A stretch of 64,000 bases of DNA from Roseivirga pacifica (GTDB taxonomy: Bacteria > Bacteroidota > Bacteroidia > Cytophagales > Cyclobacteriaceae), in NCBI RefSeq assembly GCF_900111145.1, contig NZ_FOIR01000002.1, positions 1,398,566 through 1,462,565 of the forward strand, written 5' to 3'. Both the position numbers and the translations under genes were made by a program. Positions 18,837 through 26,183 of this stretch are shown piece after piece. Numbering within the stretch: the stretch's first letter is position 1; each line of letters opens with the position of its first letter. The notes beneath the pieces were generated by a model, which searched no databases, was not told where the DNA came from, and saw nothing but the letters and a program-made list of their open reading frames with translations.

Positions 18837-19943
18837 TTAAAAAACTTTCTCCATATGCTCGAACACCTGACCATCAAGGGTTTGATACGCTTTCATTAGG
18901 TTCGCAGTAAGGCACGAATGAATCGGTAAAAAGCCCAAAACATCGCCTACTTCTATCTCTTCAAAAACCTCGTTGCTAACTTTCAGCACACCATGTTCTT
19001 GAGAAAGCGAGACCAGCTTGGCATCAGGAATAATAGCGGACCAACCATCATCTTCAAGCACTACCAGTTCACCAAAAAACTTCTGCTCCTGTTCATCGAA
19101 TAGGTGGTCTTTAGAAAAATGAACACCACCGCCATGCACAATCACCTGATTGGTTTTAGCATTTTTTGCCACCACAGGGCAAGCAACGCAAACGGCTATG
19201 TCCGATTCATCACAAACATCGAGGTAATTCATTACCAAATCGAAGAAAATAAAGTTACCTGGGCCGATTTCATCTACACCATTCATATCCTCTACCACAG
19301 AACAACCGGGCGTATCTCCCATCCGCACTTTTAGGCTGCTATTGATAGATTGTAGGTTATGGCGCACAAAATTTACCTTCTTAATTGCTGCAGCCCATAT
19401 CTGTCTGATTTCTTCAATTGCATTGGTATGATAGGTGTTTCCGGGGTGGCAGTACAATCCGTAAAAATTTACTTTTTCAAGGCGTTCAATGGTTTCAGCC
19501 ACTTCTTTTATAGCCTCACCATCTTCGGTAGAAATGCCCGACCGACCATAGCCTGCATCTAGTTCAATCATTAGGTTCACATTCCCTTTCAGCTGCTTGT
19601 TAATTACCCGAACAGTATCAACATCGGTCACCAAAAGCGTCAGCGCTACTCCTGCCGAAACCATTTCATTTATCGCTGCTATCTCCAAACGGTTGAAAGG
19701 AAAAGCCACTGTGATGTCCTTCCAGCCGCATTGGGCAAAATACTGCGCCATTTTCACTGAAGAAACAGTACATCGCTCAACTCCCTTAGCCTTTACCATT
19801 TCACCAATCTCTTTGGATTGATGCGTTTTGAAGTGCGGAACCAATTCAACATTCAACCTGCTGGCGCGCGTAAGCATCCTGTCCAGGTTATTTATCATTT
19901 TGTTGGTATCCAGTAAAAGCGTAGGGCGGGTAATGTTTGTCAT
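18837..19943 (-). CDS. D-threonine aldolase / D-serine dehydratase family enzyme
   Basis: About 368 residues of an alanine-racemase-fold PLP enzyme. The PLP lysine sits in ELVPHFKTHQS near the N-terminus. The C-terminal IHSCLTAN carries the His and Cys that bind a divalent metal in DSD1 / D-threonine aldolases. The reaction would be D-threonine to glycine plus acetaldehyde, or D-serine to pyruvate plus ammonia; the sequence alone does not separate these. ATG 19943 (MTNITRPTLLLD) fits the family start better than the upstream 19973. The gene is monocistronic and divergent from the SPFH cluster. Confidence 0.87.
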   Translation of the reverse strand: MTNITRPTLLLDTNKMINNLDRMLTRASRLNVELVPHFKTHQSKEIGEMVKAKGVERCTVSSVKMAQYFAQCGWKDITVAFPFNRLEIAAINEMVSAGVALTLLVTDVDTVRVINKQLKGNVNLMIELDAGYGRSGISTEDGEAIKEVAETIERLEKVNFYGLYCHPGNTYHTNAIEEIRQIWAAAIKKVNFVRHNLQSINSSLKVRMGDTPGCSVVEDMNGVDEIGPGNFIFFDLVMNYLDVCDESDIAVCVACPVVAKNAKTNQVIVHGGGVHFSKDHLFDEQEQKFFGELVVLEDDGWSAIIPDAKLVSLSQEHGVLKVSNEVFEEIEVGDVLGFLPIHSCLTANLMKAYQTLDGQVFEHMEKVF

Positions 19944-20019
19944 AAGCGCCAATTTAGCGAACCCCAGCACCATTTCATGCTACATTTTCAACTTTCATAA
20001 CCTTTTCAAAAACACTCCG

Positions 20020-20027
20020 TATATTTG
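20020..20027 (+). promoter_or_regulatory. Candidate Bacteroidota -7 promoter element of the SPFH cluster
   Basis: TATATTTG matches the Bacteroidota -7 consensus TAnnTTTG and lies 45 bases upstream of the SPFH start. A clear -33 TTTG is not present (TTTC at 19993-19996 is the closest), so confidence is low. Confidence 0.35.
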
Positions 20028-20072
20028 ATTACTTATTGATATTATTTTGATATCACTTTAAATCAAAACACT

Positions 20073-20924
20073 ATGAACTCAGAAAAAACTTTTAAGCCTT
20101 CTTCCGGTTTCGGCATGCTGCTGATAGCCTTTATCGTATTAGGCATAGGCATTGCAGGTATTGCCATGTTCAAAAACCCATTATTCGGGCTATGCTTTAT
20201 TCTATTTTTGTTTTCACTGCCCGGGTTCTTTGTCATTCAACCTAACCAATCGCGCGTTTTAGTATTCTTTGGAGACTACCGCGGCACGGTTAAGAAAAAC
20301 GGTTTCTACTGGGTAAACCCATTTTATTCTAAAAGAAAAGTATCGTTGCGAGCTCACAACTTTGACAGCGAACGCGTAAAGGTGAACGACAAGCTGGGTA
20401 ACCCCATTCTAATTAGTGTTATTCTGGTTTGGCAGGTAGAAGAAACCTACAAAGCTGCTTTTGAAGTAAACGACTACAGCCACTTTGTGCGCGTTCAAAG
20501 TGACGCAGCGGTAAGAAAATTAGCCGGTTCTTTTGCTTATGACGATTTTGAGGACGAAACGGAAATTACCTTGCGTTCGGGCATGGAAGAAGTAAATCAT
20601 GACTTGGAAAAAGAGCTTGCAGAACGCTTGGCCATTGCGGGTATCAAAGTAATTGAAGCCAGAATTGGCTACTTGGCTTATGCAGAAGAAATTGCCAGCG
20701 CCATGTTACAACGCCAGCAAGCCACAGCTATAGTAGCAGCTCGTTACAAAATTGTGGAAGGTGCCGTAGGAATGGTAGAGTCGGCCTTGGAAGAATTGAA
20801 CAAAAAGGACATTGTTCACCTTGATGAGGAAAAGAAAGCAGCCATGGTGAGTAACCTTATGGTTGTACTATGCTCGGATAAATCGGCATCGCCAGTAGTA
20901 AACACAGGAACTTTAAATCACTAA
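20073..20924 (+). CDS. SPFH/Band 7 (stomatin-prohibitin-like) membrane protein
   Basis: A 283-residue protein with two hydrophobic N-terminal segments (about residues 14-30 and 35-55), then an SPFH domain: FVIQPNQSRVLVFFGDYRGT, VNPFYSKRKVSLRAHNF and VQSDAAVRKLAGSFAYDD. A helical C-terminal part follows (AMLQRQQATAIVAARYKIVEG). SPFH proteins oligomerise into membrane rings or microdomains and scaffold proteases or transporters. It is the first of five closely packed genes (DUF4177-like, ribbon-helix-helix, zinc ribbon, SdpI), with gaps of 3, 2 and 1 bases and a 1-base overlap. Confidence 0.92.
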   Translation: MNSEKTFKPSSGFGMLLIAFIVLGIGIAGIAMFKNPLFGLCFILFLFSLPGFFVIQPNQSRVLVFFGDYRGTVKKNGFYWVNPFYSKRKVSLRAHNFDSERVKVNDKLGNPILISVILVWQVEETYKAAFEVNDYSHFVRVQSDAAVRKLAGSFAYDDFEDETEITLRSGMEEVNHDLEKELAERLAIAGIKVIEARIGYLAYAEEIASAMLQRQQATAIVAARYKIVEGAVGMVESALEELNKKDIVHLDEEKKAAMVSNLMVVLCSDKSASPVVNTGTLNH

Positions 20925-20927
20925 ATT

Positions 20928-21071
20928 ATGCAGTATAAAATCATTCAAAAAGGACCTTTTGAAAAGGTAGAGAAGTTTGAAAAAAAGCTGAATGAAATGG
21001 CCATGTCTGGCTGGAGAATTGTGGCATCGCTGGGTGACTTTTACTTAGTACTCGGCAAAGACAAGCATTAA
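20928..21071 (+). CDS. Small DUF4177-like protein
   Basis: A 47-residue protein starting at ATG 20928, three bases after the SPFH stop. MQYKIIQKGPFEKVEKFEKK is followed by LNEMAMSGWRIVASLGDFYL. The pattern 'LN-x-M-x-x-x-GWR-V' matches the core of DUF4177 (a small alpha/beta domain with a conserved Gly-Trp). Function is unknown. Position between SPFH and a DNA-binding protein, with minimal spacing on both sides, supports it being a real translated gene. Confidence 0.75.
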   Translation: MQYKIIQKGPFEKVEKFEKKLNEMAMSGWRIVASLGDFYLVLGKDKH

Positions 21072-21073
21072 TT

Positions 21074-21238
21074 ATGGCTAAGAAAAAACCATTTGTACTC
21101 CGCCTGGATCCTGACTTATTAGCAGCCGTTGAAAAATGGGCTGCTGACGAGTTTAGGAGTACTAATGGACAAATGGAATGGATTGTAAACAAGGCTTTGA
21201 AAGAAGCCAATAGATTGAAAAAAAGTAAAGAAGAGTAA
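21074..21238 (+). CDS. Arc-like ribbon-helix-helix protein
   Basis: A 54-residue basic protein. The PFVLRLDPDLLAAVEKWAAD segment forms the beta-strand plus first helix, and STNGQMEWIVNKALKEA the second helix of an Arc/MetJ-type ribbon-helix-helix fold. Close relatives follow SPFH genes in other Bacteroidota as far as I recall (established for the pairing, not for function). It could autoregulate the operon or, as a non-classical RHH, act as an adaptor. The start is two bases after the DUF4177-like stop. Confidence 0.8.
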   Translation: MAKKKPFVLRLDPDLLAAVEKWAADEFRSTNGQMEWIVNKALKEANRLKKSKEE

Positions 21239-21239
21239 T

Positions 21240-21452
21240 ATGCAACATCAGAACTATACATGTACTAAATGCGGAAATCGCGCTTTCGATACAGACACCA
21301 TCTCTACTACCGGAACGGGACTAAGCAGGTTCTTCGACTTACAAAACAGAAGATTCACGGCAGTGTCGTGCCGCAACTGTGGCTACACAGAGTTTTACAA
21401 AGGAGACAAAGCCTCCACCATATCAACAATTTTCGACTTTTTCACTTCGTAA
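21240..21452 (+). CDS. Zinc-ribbon protein
   Basis: A 70-residue protein with two CxxC pairs, YTCTKCGN near the N-terminus and SCRNCGYTEFYKG about 30 residues later, the layout of a nucleic-acid-binding zinc ribbon. The domain type is clear but the ligand and role are not. It starts one base after the ribbon-helix-helix stop. Its stop codon overlaps the SdpI start (TAATG), so these genes are translationally linked. Confidence 0.8.
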   Translation: MQHQNYTCTKCGNRAFDTDTISTTGTGLSRFFDLQNRRFTAVSCRNCGYTEFYKGDKASTISTIFDFFTS

Positions 21453-21829
21453 TGAATACTGGAATGCTCATTGGCGTGCATGTAATGTTCGCCTTTTCAT
21501 CGATTCTACCAGCCGTTTTAATGCGCCTAGTAGACACTGAAGAGCCCAACAAGTTATTGGGCTACCGAACCAAATGGTCTTTCAAGTCGAAAGAAACATG
21601 GGCATTCGCCAATAAATACAGTGCTAAACTCATGGCATATAGCACCATTGTAAGTCTAACTTTTCAAGTCTTTGCCTTTTTTATGTTGCCAAATGAAACT
21701 GGCATACTACTTATGGCAGGTGTACTTACATTAGGCATAACTGTAGTGCTGGCTGCCACTGAAATACAACTTAGAAAACGCTTTAATAAGGATGGTTCTC
21801 CGAAACCAGGGTTCGACCCCATTGACTGA
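21452..21829 (+). CDS. SdpI family membrane protein
   Basis: A 125-residue protein with an N-terminal TM segment (MLIGVHVMFAFSSILPAVLM), the SdpI signature LLGYRTKWSFKSKETWAFAN, and two further TM helices. B. subtilis SdpI gives immunity to the SdpC killing factor; most family members outside Bacillus have no tested function. A longer reading frame beginning at 21269 is ignored, because its first 61 residues lie out of frame inside the zinc-ribbon gene. The start ATG 21452 overlaps the previous stop by one base. Confidence 0.88.
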   Translation: MNTGMLIGVHVMFAFSSILPAVLMRLVDTEEPNKLLGYRTKWSFKSKETWAFANKYSAKLMAYSTIVSLTFQVFAFFMLPNETGILLMAGVLTLGITVVLAATEIQLRKRFNKDGSPKPGFDPID

Positions 21830-21861
21830 ACCCAGCACTAAATGTTAACAAAGATTAAATA

Positions 21862-21880
21862 CCCTATAATTTCGATAGGG
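21862..21880. promoter_or_regulatory. Inverted repeat upstream of peroxiredoxin
   Basis: CCCTAT at 21862-21867 and ATAGGG at 21875-21880, separated by 7 bases, lie 64 bases before the peroxiredoxin start. It could be an operator for a dimeric regulator or a hairpin terminating the SdpI operon. It is not followed by a T-run, which favours the operator reading. Confidence 0.35.
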
Positions 21881-21943
21881 CAATTGAACTATATAATCTA
21901 ACTTTCGTTCTCAACACATAGTAAACTTAAAAACGATAACGAC

Positions 21944-22579
21944 ATGGCAATTAGATTAGGTGATATAGCACCAGATTTTACAGCAGAAACCACAGAGGGA
22001 ACCATAAACTTTCATGAATGGCTAGGCGATGGCTGGGGCTTGCTGTTTTCGCACCCAGCAGACTATACGCCAGTTTGTACCACAGAACTTGGCAGAACAG
22101 CGCAACTGAAGTCTGAATTCGAAAAAAGAGGCGTTAAGGCTATTGCGGTATCTGTAGACGGGCTAGAGTCGCACAAGGGCTGGATTAACGACATTAATGA
22201 AACACAAAACACCTCGGTGAACTTTCCGATTATTGCCGATGAGGATAAAAAGGTAGCCAACCTTTACGATATGATTCACCCAAATGCCAACGATACGCTA
22301 ACCGTTCGTTCGGTATTTGTAATTGGGCCGGATAAAAAAGTGAAGTTAACACTCACCTACCCTGCTTCTACAGGTAGAAATTTTTTGGAAATTTTAAGGG
22401 TGATTGACTCACTACAACTTACTGCCAATTACAGCGTAGCAACTCCTGCCGACTGGAAAGATGGTGAAGACGTAGTTGTATCTCCAGCAATTGCTACCGA
22501 AGATATTCCGGCAAAATTTCCAAAAGGGCACAAAGTGGTTAAACCTTATTTAAGAACAACTCCGCAGCCTAACAAATAA
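21944..22579 (+). CDS. 1-Cys peroxiredoxin (Prx6 subfamily)
   Basis: A 211-residue cytoplasmic thiol peroxidase. HPADYTPVCTTELG carries the peroxidatic C45 in the Prx6-type PVCTTE motif. The extended C-terminal dimerisation region (VVSPAIATEDIPAKFPKG) is also typical of Prx6. It reduces hydrogen peroxide and organic peroxides. No resolving cysteine is visible, so external thiols would regenerate it. The gene stands alone between the SdpI gene and the palindromic element. Confidence 0.95.
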   Translation: MAIRLGDIAPDFTAETTEGTINFHEWLGDGWGLLFSHPADYTPVCTTELGRTAQLKSEFEKRGVKAIAVSVDGLESHKGWINDINETQNTSVNFPIIADEDKKVANLYDMIHPNANDTLTVRSVFVIGPDKKVKLTLTYPASTGRNFLEILRVIDSLQLTANYSVATPADWKDGEDVVVSPAIATEDIPAKFPKGHKVVKPYLRTTPQPNK

Positions 22580-22597
22580 AACATCAGCTGATGTTTT
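22578..22597. repeat. Perfect 20-bp palindrome at the peroxiredoxin 3' end
   Basis: A perfect palindrome with core acatcagctgatgt spans 22578-22597, starting inside the peroxiredoxin stop codon. It could fold into a hairpin in RNA with a T4 tail and act as a terminator, or be a protein-binding site. Confidence 0.55.
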
Positions 22598-22603
22598 AGG
22601 TAA

Positions 22604-22737
22604 AAGGGGCTGTCTCAAATGCTATTAGTTTCGTCATTCTCAGCTTGACTGGGAATCTCCATCAGGCTTAAGAGCCAATTTAAAGGGATTCCCGATCGGA
22701 GTCGGGATTGACGGCCAGCATTTAAGACAGCCTCTTT
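22604..22737. repeat. Palindromic repeat element (REP/MITE-like)
   Basis: Outer inverted arms ggggctgtctcaaatgct (22606-22623) and agcatttaagacagcctct (22718-22736) flank an inner imperfect palindrome (cgtcattctcag... at 22632 against ...gggattgacg at 22704-22713). The right arm ends in a T5 run, so it may also terminate transcription. The inner motif has the look of dispersed repeats in Bacteroidota genomes. No coding capacity. It separates the peroxiredoxin from the unknown five-gene operon. Confidence 0.65.
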
Positions 22738-22816
22738 TTCGTGTTTAAACTTTTCTCTTTTTAAAATGTAGCCGATTACTTAACTTTCATATCCATTAAT
22801 ATTAACAACACACACC

Positions 22817-23197
22817 ATGTCAAAATTAGGAGACGGACTTAAAAACTTGGCTGACAAAATCGGAGATGCAATTGACGATTTAGCCTCATTAGAAGTAACC
22901 ACTTACACAGGAGATTTCACCCTCACATTTAGCGACTTTAAAGAACAAGGCGATTCACCATTTAAAGTGAAATCGTTACTCGATAGCACATCGGCCACTT
23001 TAGAATCTAAATTAGACCTTGTGGCTTACTCACGCTTCGAGATTGATTCGGATGCTTCCAATATTGTAAAATCGAACCTAACTAGCCAAGATCAGACACT
23101 GATTCAGGCGCATCAGGCTATGGTACAATCGGCCATGGAAGCCAGAAAAGCCACATTTGAGATGATAACCAACATGGTTGGCCTTAAATTGGATTGA
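22817..23197 (+). CDS. Unknown protein, first gene of a five-gene novel cluster (paralogue A)
   Basis: A 126-residue protein I do not recognise. It opens with an amphipathic helix (LKNLADKIGDAIDDL), then ASLEVTTYTGDFTLTF, a motif closely echoed in the fourth-position protein of this cluster's paralogue set (KLVKLEVSTIIGTF at 24849 and DLMHMEINTIISSD at 25287). The C-terminal half is predicted helical (TLIQAHQAMVQSAMEARKAT) and ends in MVGLKLD. No signal peptide or clear TM helix is seen. Its TGA overlaps the next ATG by one base, so the two are translationally coupled. It starts 80 bases after the palindromic element and is probably the first gene of the transcript. Confidence 0.8.
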   Translation: MSKLGDGLKNLADKIGDAIDDLASLEVTTYTGDFTLTFSDFKEQGDSPFKVKSLLDSTSATLESKLDLVAYSRFEIDSDASNIVKSNLTSQDQTLIQAHQAMVQSAMEARKATFEMITNMVGLKLD

Positions 23198-24837
23198 TGT
23201 CCGGCATTCAGGACATAGTAGACACACTCCATCAAGAATACCTTCCTAAGGCAAGCAGCCAACTTACAGACCTAGCACAACAACTGGGCGACTTGGGCTA
23301 TCTCGAAGCATTTGATGACCAGACTTCTCTCATTAATGAGCAAGAAGTGAACACTGCCATGCAACAGTTTAGTACCGAATTCAAAAGTGCACAGCTCATA
23401 AGCAGTAAAGAACTCTCACAACTCACCCAAATTTATGGAAGCGAGCTAAATAATAGACTTTTGCAGCTTTGCCTTGATGTAGATGAGGGCCTAACATTCA
23501 AGGCATTACCCAACTTTGGTGATCAGGACTTAAAAGTTAGAATTATACACTATAGACTAAAACTGCTTGGTGTTTATACCAACCCTGTTAGCACGTACTA
23601 CAATGCCACCTCCTACCATGGTTTGACCCAACTAGCCGATATGATCGGAAAGTCACTGTTAACAACCTGTAACCTACTGGCCGACCTGCAACAGTTCACT
23701 GTTAAATACATTCAGCACAAAGGCTATAGCAACCCAGTTTCTATTTTTAAGATTAACCCAGCTACGCTAAGTCAGCTAAAGGGCACAGATGGTAAGCCAC
23801 ACAAATTGGAGAATTACACTGGTGCCTTTAAACGTTCAGTAAAAAGGGAGCTCACCCGATACCCCGAAGTATTCGAACAACTAAAGCAAACCATATTTAA
23901 AAGAAACGATGACCGAGTAGACATGGATTCGGTCAACGAATTGGCACAAAATTCAGACAACGGTTTTGTTATTCGACTGATTCAAATCCATCAATGGATG
24001 GCTGGTTTTTATCATGGAAAGCTTGATGGAGACCTTGGACCTGTCACCATTCAGAGTTTACTGCAGGTAATTGATAGCTACAATGAAGCCGGTGATGACA
24101 TTAATGAGAAAAAAGCGCTGGTTGTATTGGTTGAAAAAGAAGGCATTGTTGCCTTCAACACCATTTTCTTTTTGAATAAATACAAAGTAGAACAGTCACA
24201 ATCCGACAAAACCATTCAAACGCTAGAATCCATTAATGCGAGCTATCAAGGAGCAAGCCCTGAGCAACAAGCCGCATTCAACACCAACTTTCATCAAGGA
24301 ATAGCAAATGTGAGAGACGGCAAGTCTGCCGCTGTCAAGCAAGGTTTTTTGGGTAGAATATTTAGTGGAATCAAGGGCTTTTTCAAGAAAATATTCCGCT
24401 TTGCCAAAAGGATATTTGGTTGGATAGCCAAAGCTGTTGGCAAGGTGGCATCCTTTATAGGTAACTTCCTTAAAAAGATTTACGAGGTTATTAAAGAAGC
24501 CGCCAAGCACTTTATAGAAGGGGTGAAATTCTTACTAGGCAAAACGGTGGTTCTCTCTGGAAATCCAAACCAGAATATTTTAACGCAGTTTAGCTCAGAT
24601 TCCGATGTATTCAACCTGGCTAAAAACCTAGATTCAACCATACTAAACACACATAAATCGAAAGTAAATGAGAAGGTACAATCGCTTAAGTTCAGTCTTT
24701 TGCTCATTGCCATGCTCTTTAAAACCATAAGACTTTTACTACTTGGAGCAGCAGTGGCTTGGCCTATTTTTCTGCTCAAACTGGCAAAGTCTTTCAAACA
24801 ATTAATAGATCAGTATAAACAAATTCAAACCACATAA
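23197..24837 (+). CDS. Peptidoglycan-binding-like protein with long cationic amphipathic helices and hydrophobic C-terminus
   Basis: A 546-residue protein with no Sec signal. Three segments resemble PG_binding_1 domains: about residues 24-80 (LAQQLGDLGYLEAF), 112-150 (IIHYRLKLLGVYTN) and 256-295, the clearest, with GFYHGKLDGDLGPVTIQSLL. Residues about 383-450 are strongly cationic and amphipathic (GFLGRIFSGIKGFFKKIFRF, then AKRIFGWIAKAVGKVASFIG), much like membrane-active peptides. Residues about 495-535 are hydrophobic (SLLLIAMLFK, LLLLGAAVAWPIFLLKL). The order cell-wall-like domains, amphipathic region, membrane segment suggests a membrane-inserting or pore-forming effector, which is inference. 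ATG 23197 is chosen over TTG 23194, since the TGATG overlap links it to the previous gene. Confidence 0.8.
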   Translation: MSGIQDIVDTLHQEYLPKASSQLTDLAQQLGDLGYLEAFDDQTSLINEQEVNTAMQQFSTEFKSAQLISSKELSQLTQIYGSELNNRLLQLCLDVDEGLTFKALPNFGDQDLKVRIIHYRLKLLGVYTNPVSTYYNATSYHGLTQLADMIGKSLLTTCNLLADLQQFTVKYIQHKGYSNPVSIFKINPATLSQLKGTDGKPHKLENYTGAFKRSVKRELTRYPEVFEQLKQTIFKRNDDRVDMDSVNELAQNSDNGFVIRLIQIHQWMAGFYHGKLDGDLGPVTIQSLLQVIDSYNEAGDDINEKKALVVLVEKEGIVAFNTIFFLNKYKVEQSQSDKTIQTLESINASYQGASPEQQAAFNTNFHQGIANVRDGKSAAVKQGFLGRIFSGIKGFFKKIFRFAKRIFGWIAKAVGKVASFIGNFLKKIYEVIKEAAKHFIEGVKFLLGKTVVLSGNPNQNILTQFSSDSDVFNLAKNLDSTILNTHKSKVNEKVQSLKFSLLLIAMLFKTIRLLLLGAAVAWPIFLLKLAKSFKQLIDQYKQIQTT

Positions 24838-24848
24838 AAACGTAAAAA

Positions 24849-25277
24849 ATGGCACGGACAAGTTTCTTTACCAACATTCTTAACGGGGTTGACAAACTCG
24901 TTAAACTAGAGGTTTCAACCATTATTGGAACATTTAAACCTAACAGTACACTCACTGCGCAAGATTTAGCAAATGGCAATGCGCAAGACGCCATGATGGA
25001 GCAAATTGACCTAAACGATGCAATGCTATCGAAGGTAAACATGCTTACTGGCGATATTACCACCACTATGACGCAGCGCTTTACAAACGACCAACAGCTG
25101 CGCGAGTACCACAGCATTCGTGAAAATCAAGCGCATGAAATTGTGCTCAGAAATGTAAAAGTGTTGGAGTCTGTAGGTAAGATGATCATTGACTTTGCTG
25201 AAAAAGAAGTAGACCCAAGAATTGCTGGTGGCAACGCCCCTACCCCGCCTCCTGCAAATGGTGATGCTAACTCATAA
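24849..25277 (+). CDS. Unknown protein, paralogue B of the novel cluster
   Basis: A 142-residue protein of unknown function. N-terminal helix (FFTNILNGVDKLVK) then KLEVSTIIGTFKPNS, matching the equivalent motif of the 126-residue protein. The second half, NMLTGDITTTMTQRFTND, resembles GLDGDVTTRIAKSFADN in the 298-residue protein two genes on. The C-terminus is a Pro/Asn-rich tail (GGNAPTPPPANGDANS) that looks flexible. No signal peptide or TM. It starts 11 bases after the PG-binding-like gene and ends 9 bases before the next. Confidence 0.78.
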   Translation: MARTSFFTNILNGVDKLVKLEVSTIIGTFKPNSTLTAQDLANGNAQDAMMEQIDLNDAMLSKVNMLTGDITTTMTQRFTNDQQLREYHSIRENQAHEIVLRNVKVLESVGKMIIDFAEKEVDPRIAGGNAPTPPPANGDANS

Positions 25278-25286
25278 GTTTCAGCA

Positions 25287-26183
25287 ATGAGCACCAACTG
25301 GAAGTCGCAAATAGAGTCGGCTGCGTACGACCTCATGCATATGGAGATAAACACCATTATCTCCTCGGATGTGACTGCGGCAAAAACACCTTCTCGCCCG
25401 CGAGAATTGCTGCATAAACTGGCCATTAAATACGATGAAAAGCTCAACGACCTCATCAATGAATACGAGTTGGTGAGTGAGCTTTCCGTTAATGGCACAC
25501 TAGCGAGAGATGTAAACATTCAAATGAATGGATTGATAAAAGAATCCGGCTTCTACTCTTTTCAAGAGTTGATAGATCGGGTGAATTTTATCGAAAAGCA
25601 AGTGCGTAAACAGGCGCCTACTTTAGATAAACTCGATGAAGATGTGGATAGCGACCTCTCCATGCTTAACCGTATAAGGAGGAATTCACAAGAAATAATG
25701 GACATCCTCTATCAGAAAGACACCTTTGTCTACTTAGACAGCAAGGAGTTTTTAGGTAATCGAGTATGTAAAAAAGTGGGACAATGCACCGACTTACCAC
25801 CGGCAGAAGCGGCCTTAATTGAGCCCCTATTACAACAGCATAAGCTTGTGAGCATGGGAGACCTATCCATTGGACTTGAGCACTCTCGAGACAGCAAAGG
25901 GCAAAACACCATGGACGCCAAAGACTTAAAACTCGATTTAAGACAATTGACATTACTAAAGAAGGCCTTTGATATTGGCACTTCAAAAGTGGTGTTACAA
26001 ACCATAATCGGGCTCGATGGTGATGTAACCACACGCATAGCAAAGTCTTTTGCCGATAACCAAATACCCTTGGTGAACGACTTGCATCAAGACGGCATCC
26101 GCCTGTCTGTTAACTATTGGAATAACCTGATAAATGCAATTACTAAATTCGGTGAATTCATTATTGGCAAGCTTTCAAAGTAG
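25287..26183 (+). CDS. Unknown protein, paralogue C (larger) of the novel cluster
   Basis: A 298-residue, largely helical, apparently soluble protein. Its N-terminus (SAAYDLMHMEINTIISSD) repeats the LE-V/I-x-T motif of paralogues A and B. Its C-terminus (GLDGDVTTRIAKSFADNQ followed by a helix ending FGEFIIGKLSK) parallels paralogue B. Between them lies an insertion of about 150 residues with coiled-coil character and one CxxxxxC (VCKKVGQC). I recognise no named family. It is the fourth gene of the operon and overlaps the next reading frame by 50 bases. Confidence 0.78.
   Translation: MSTNWKSQIESAAYDLMHMEINTIISSDVTAAKTPSRPRELLHKLAIKYDEKLNDLINEYELVSELSVNGTLARDVNIQMNGLIKESGFYSFQELIDRVNFIEKQVRKQAPTLDKLDEDVDSDLSMLNRIRRNSQEIMDILYQKDTFVYLDSKEFLGNRVCKKVGQCTDLPPAEAALIEPLLQQHKLVSMGDLSIGLEHSRDSKGQNTMDAKDLKLDLRQLTLLKKAFDIGTSKVVLQTIIGLDGDVTTRIAKSFADNQIPLVNDLHQDGIRLSVNYWNNLINAITKFGEFIIGKLSK

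Noticed and set aside
21269..21451. N-terminal extension of the SdpI gene
   Set aside because: Out-of-frame reading inside the zinc-ribbon gene; the SdpI family starts at the ATG at 21452.
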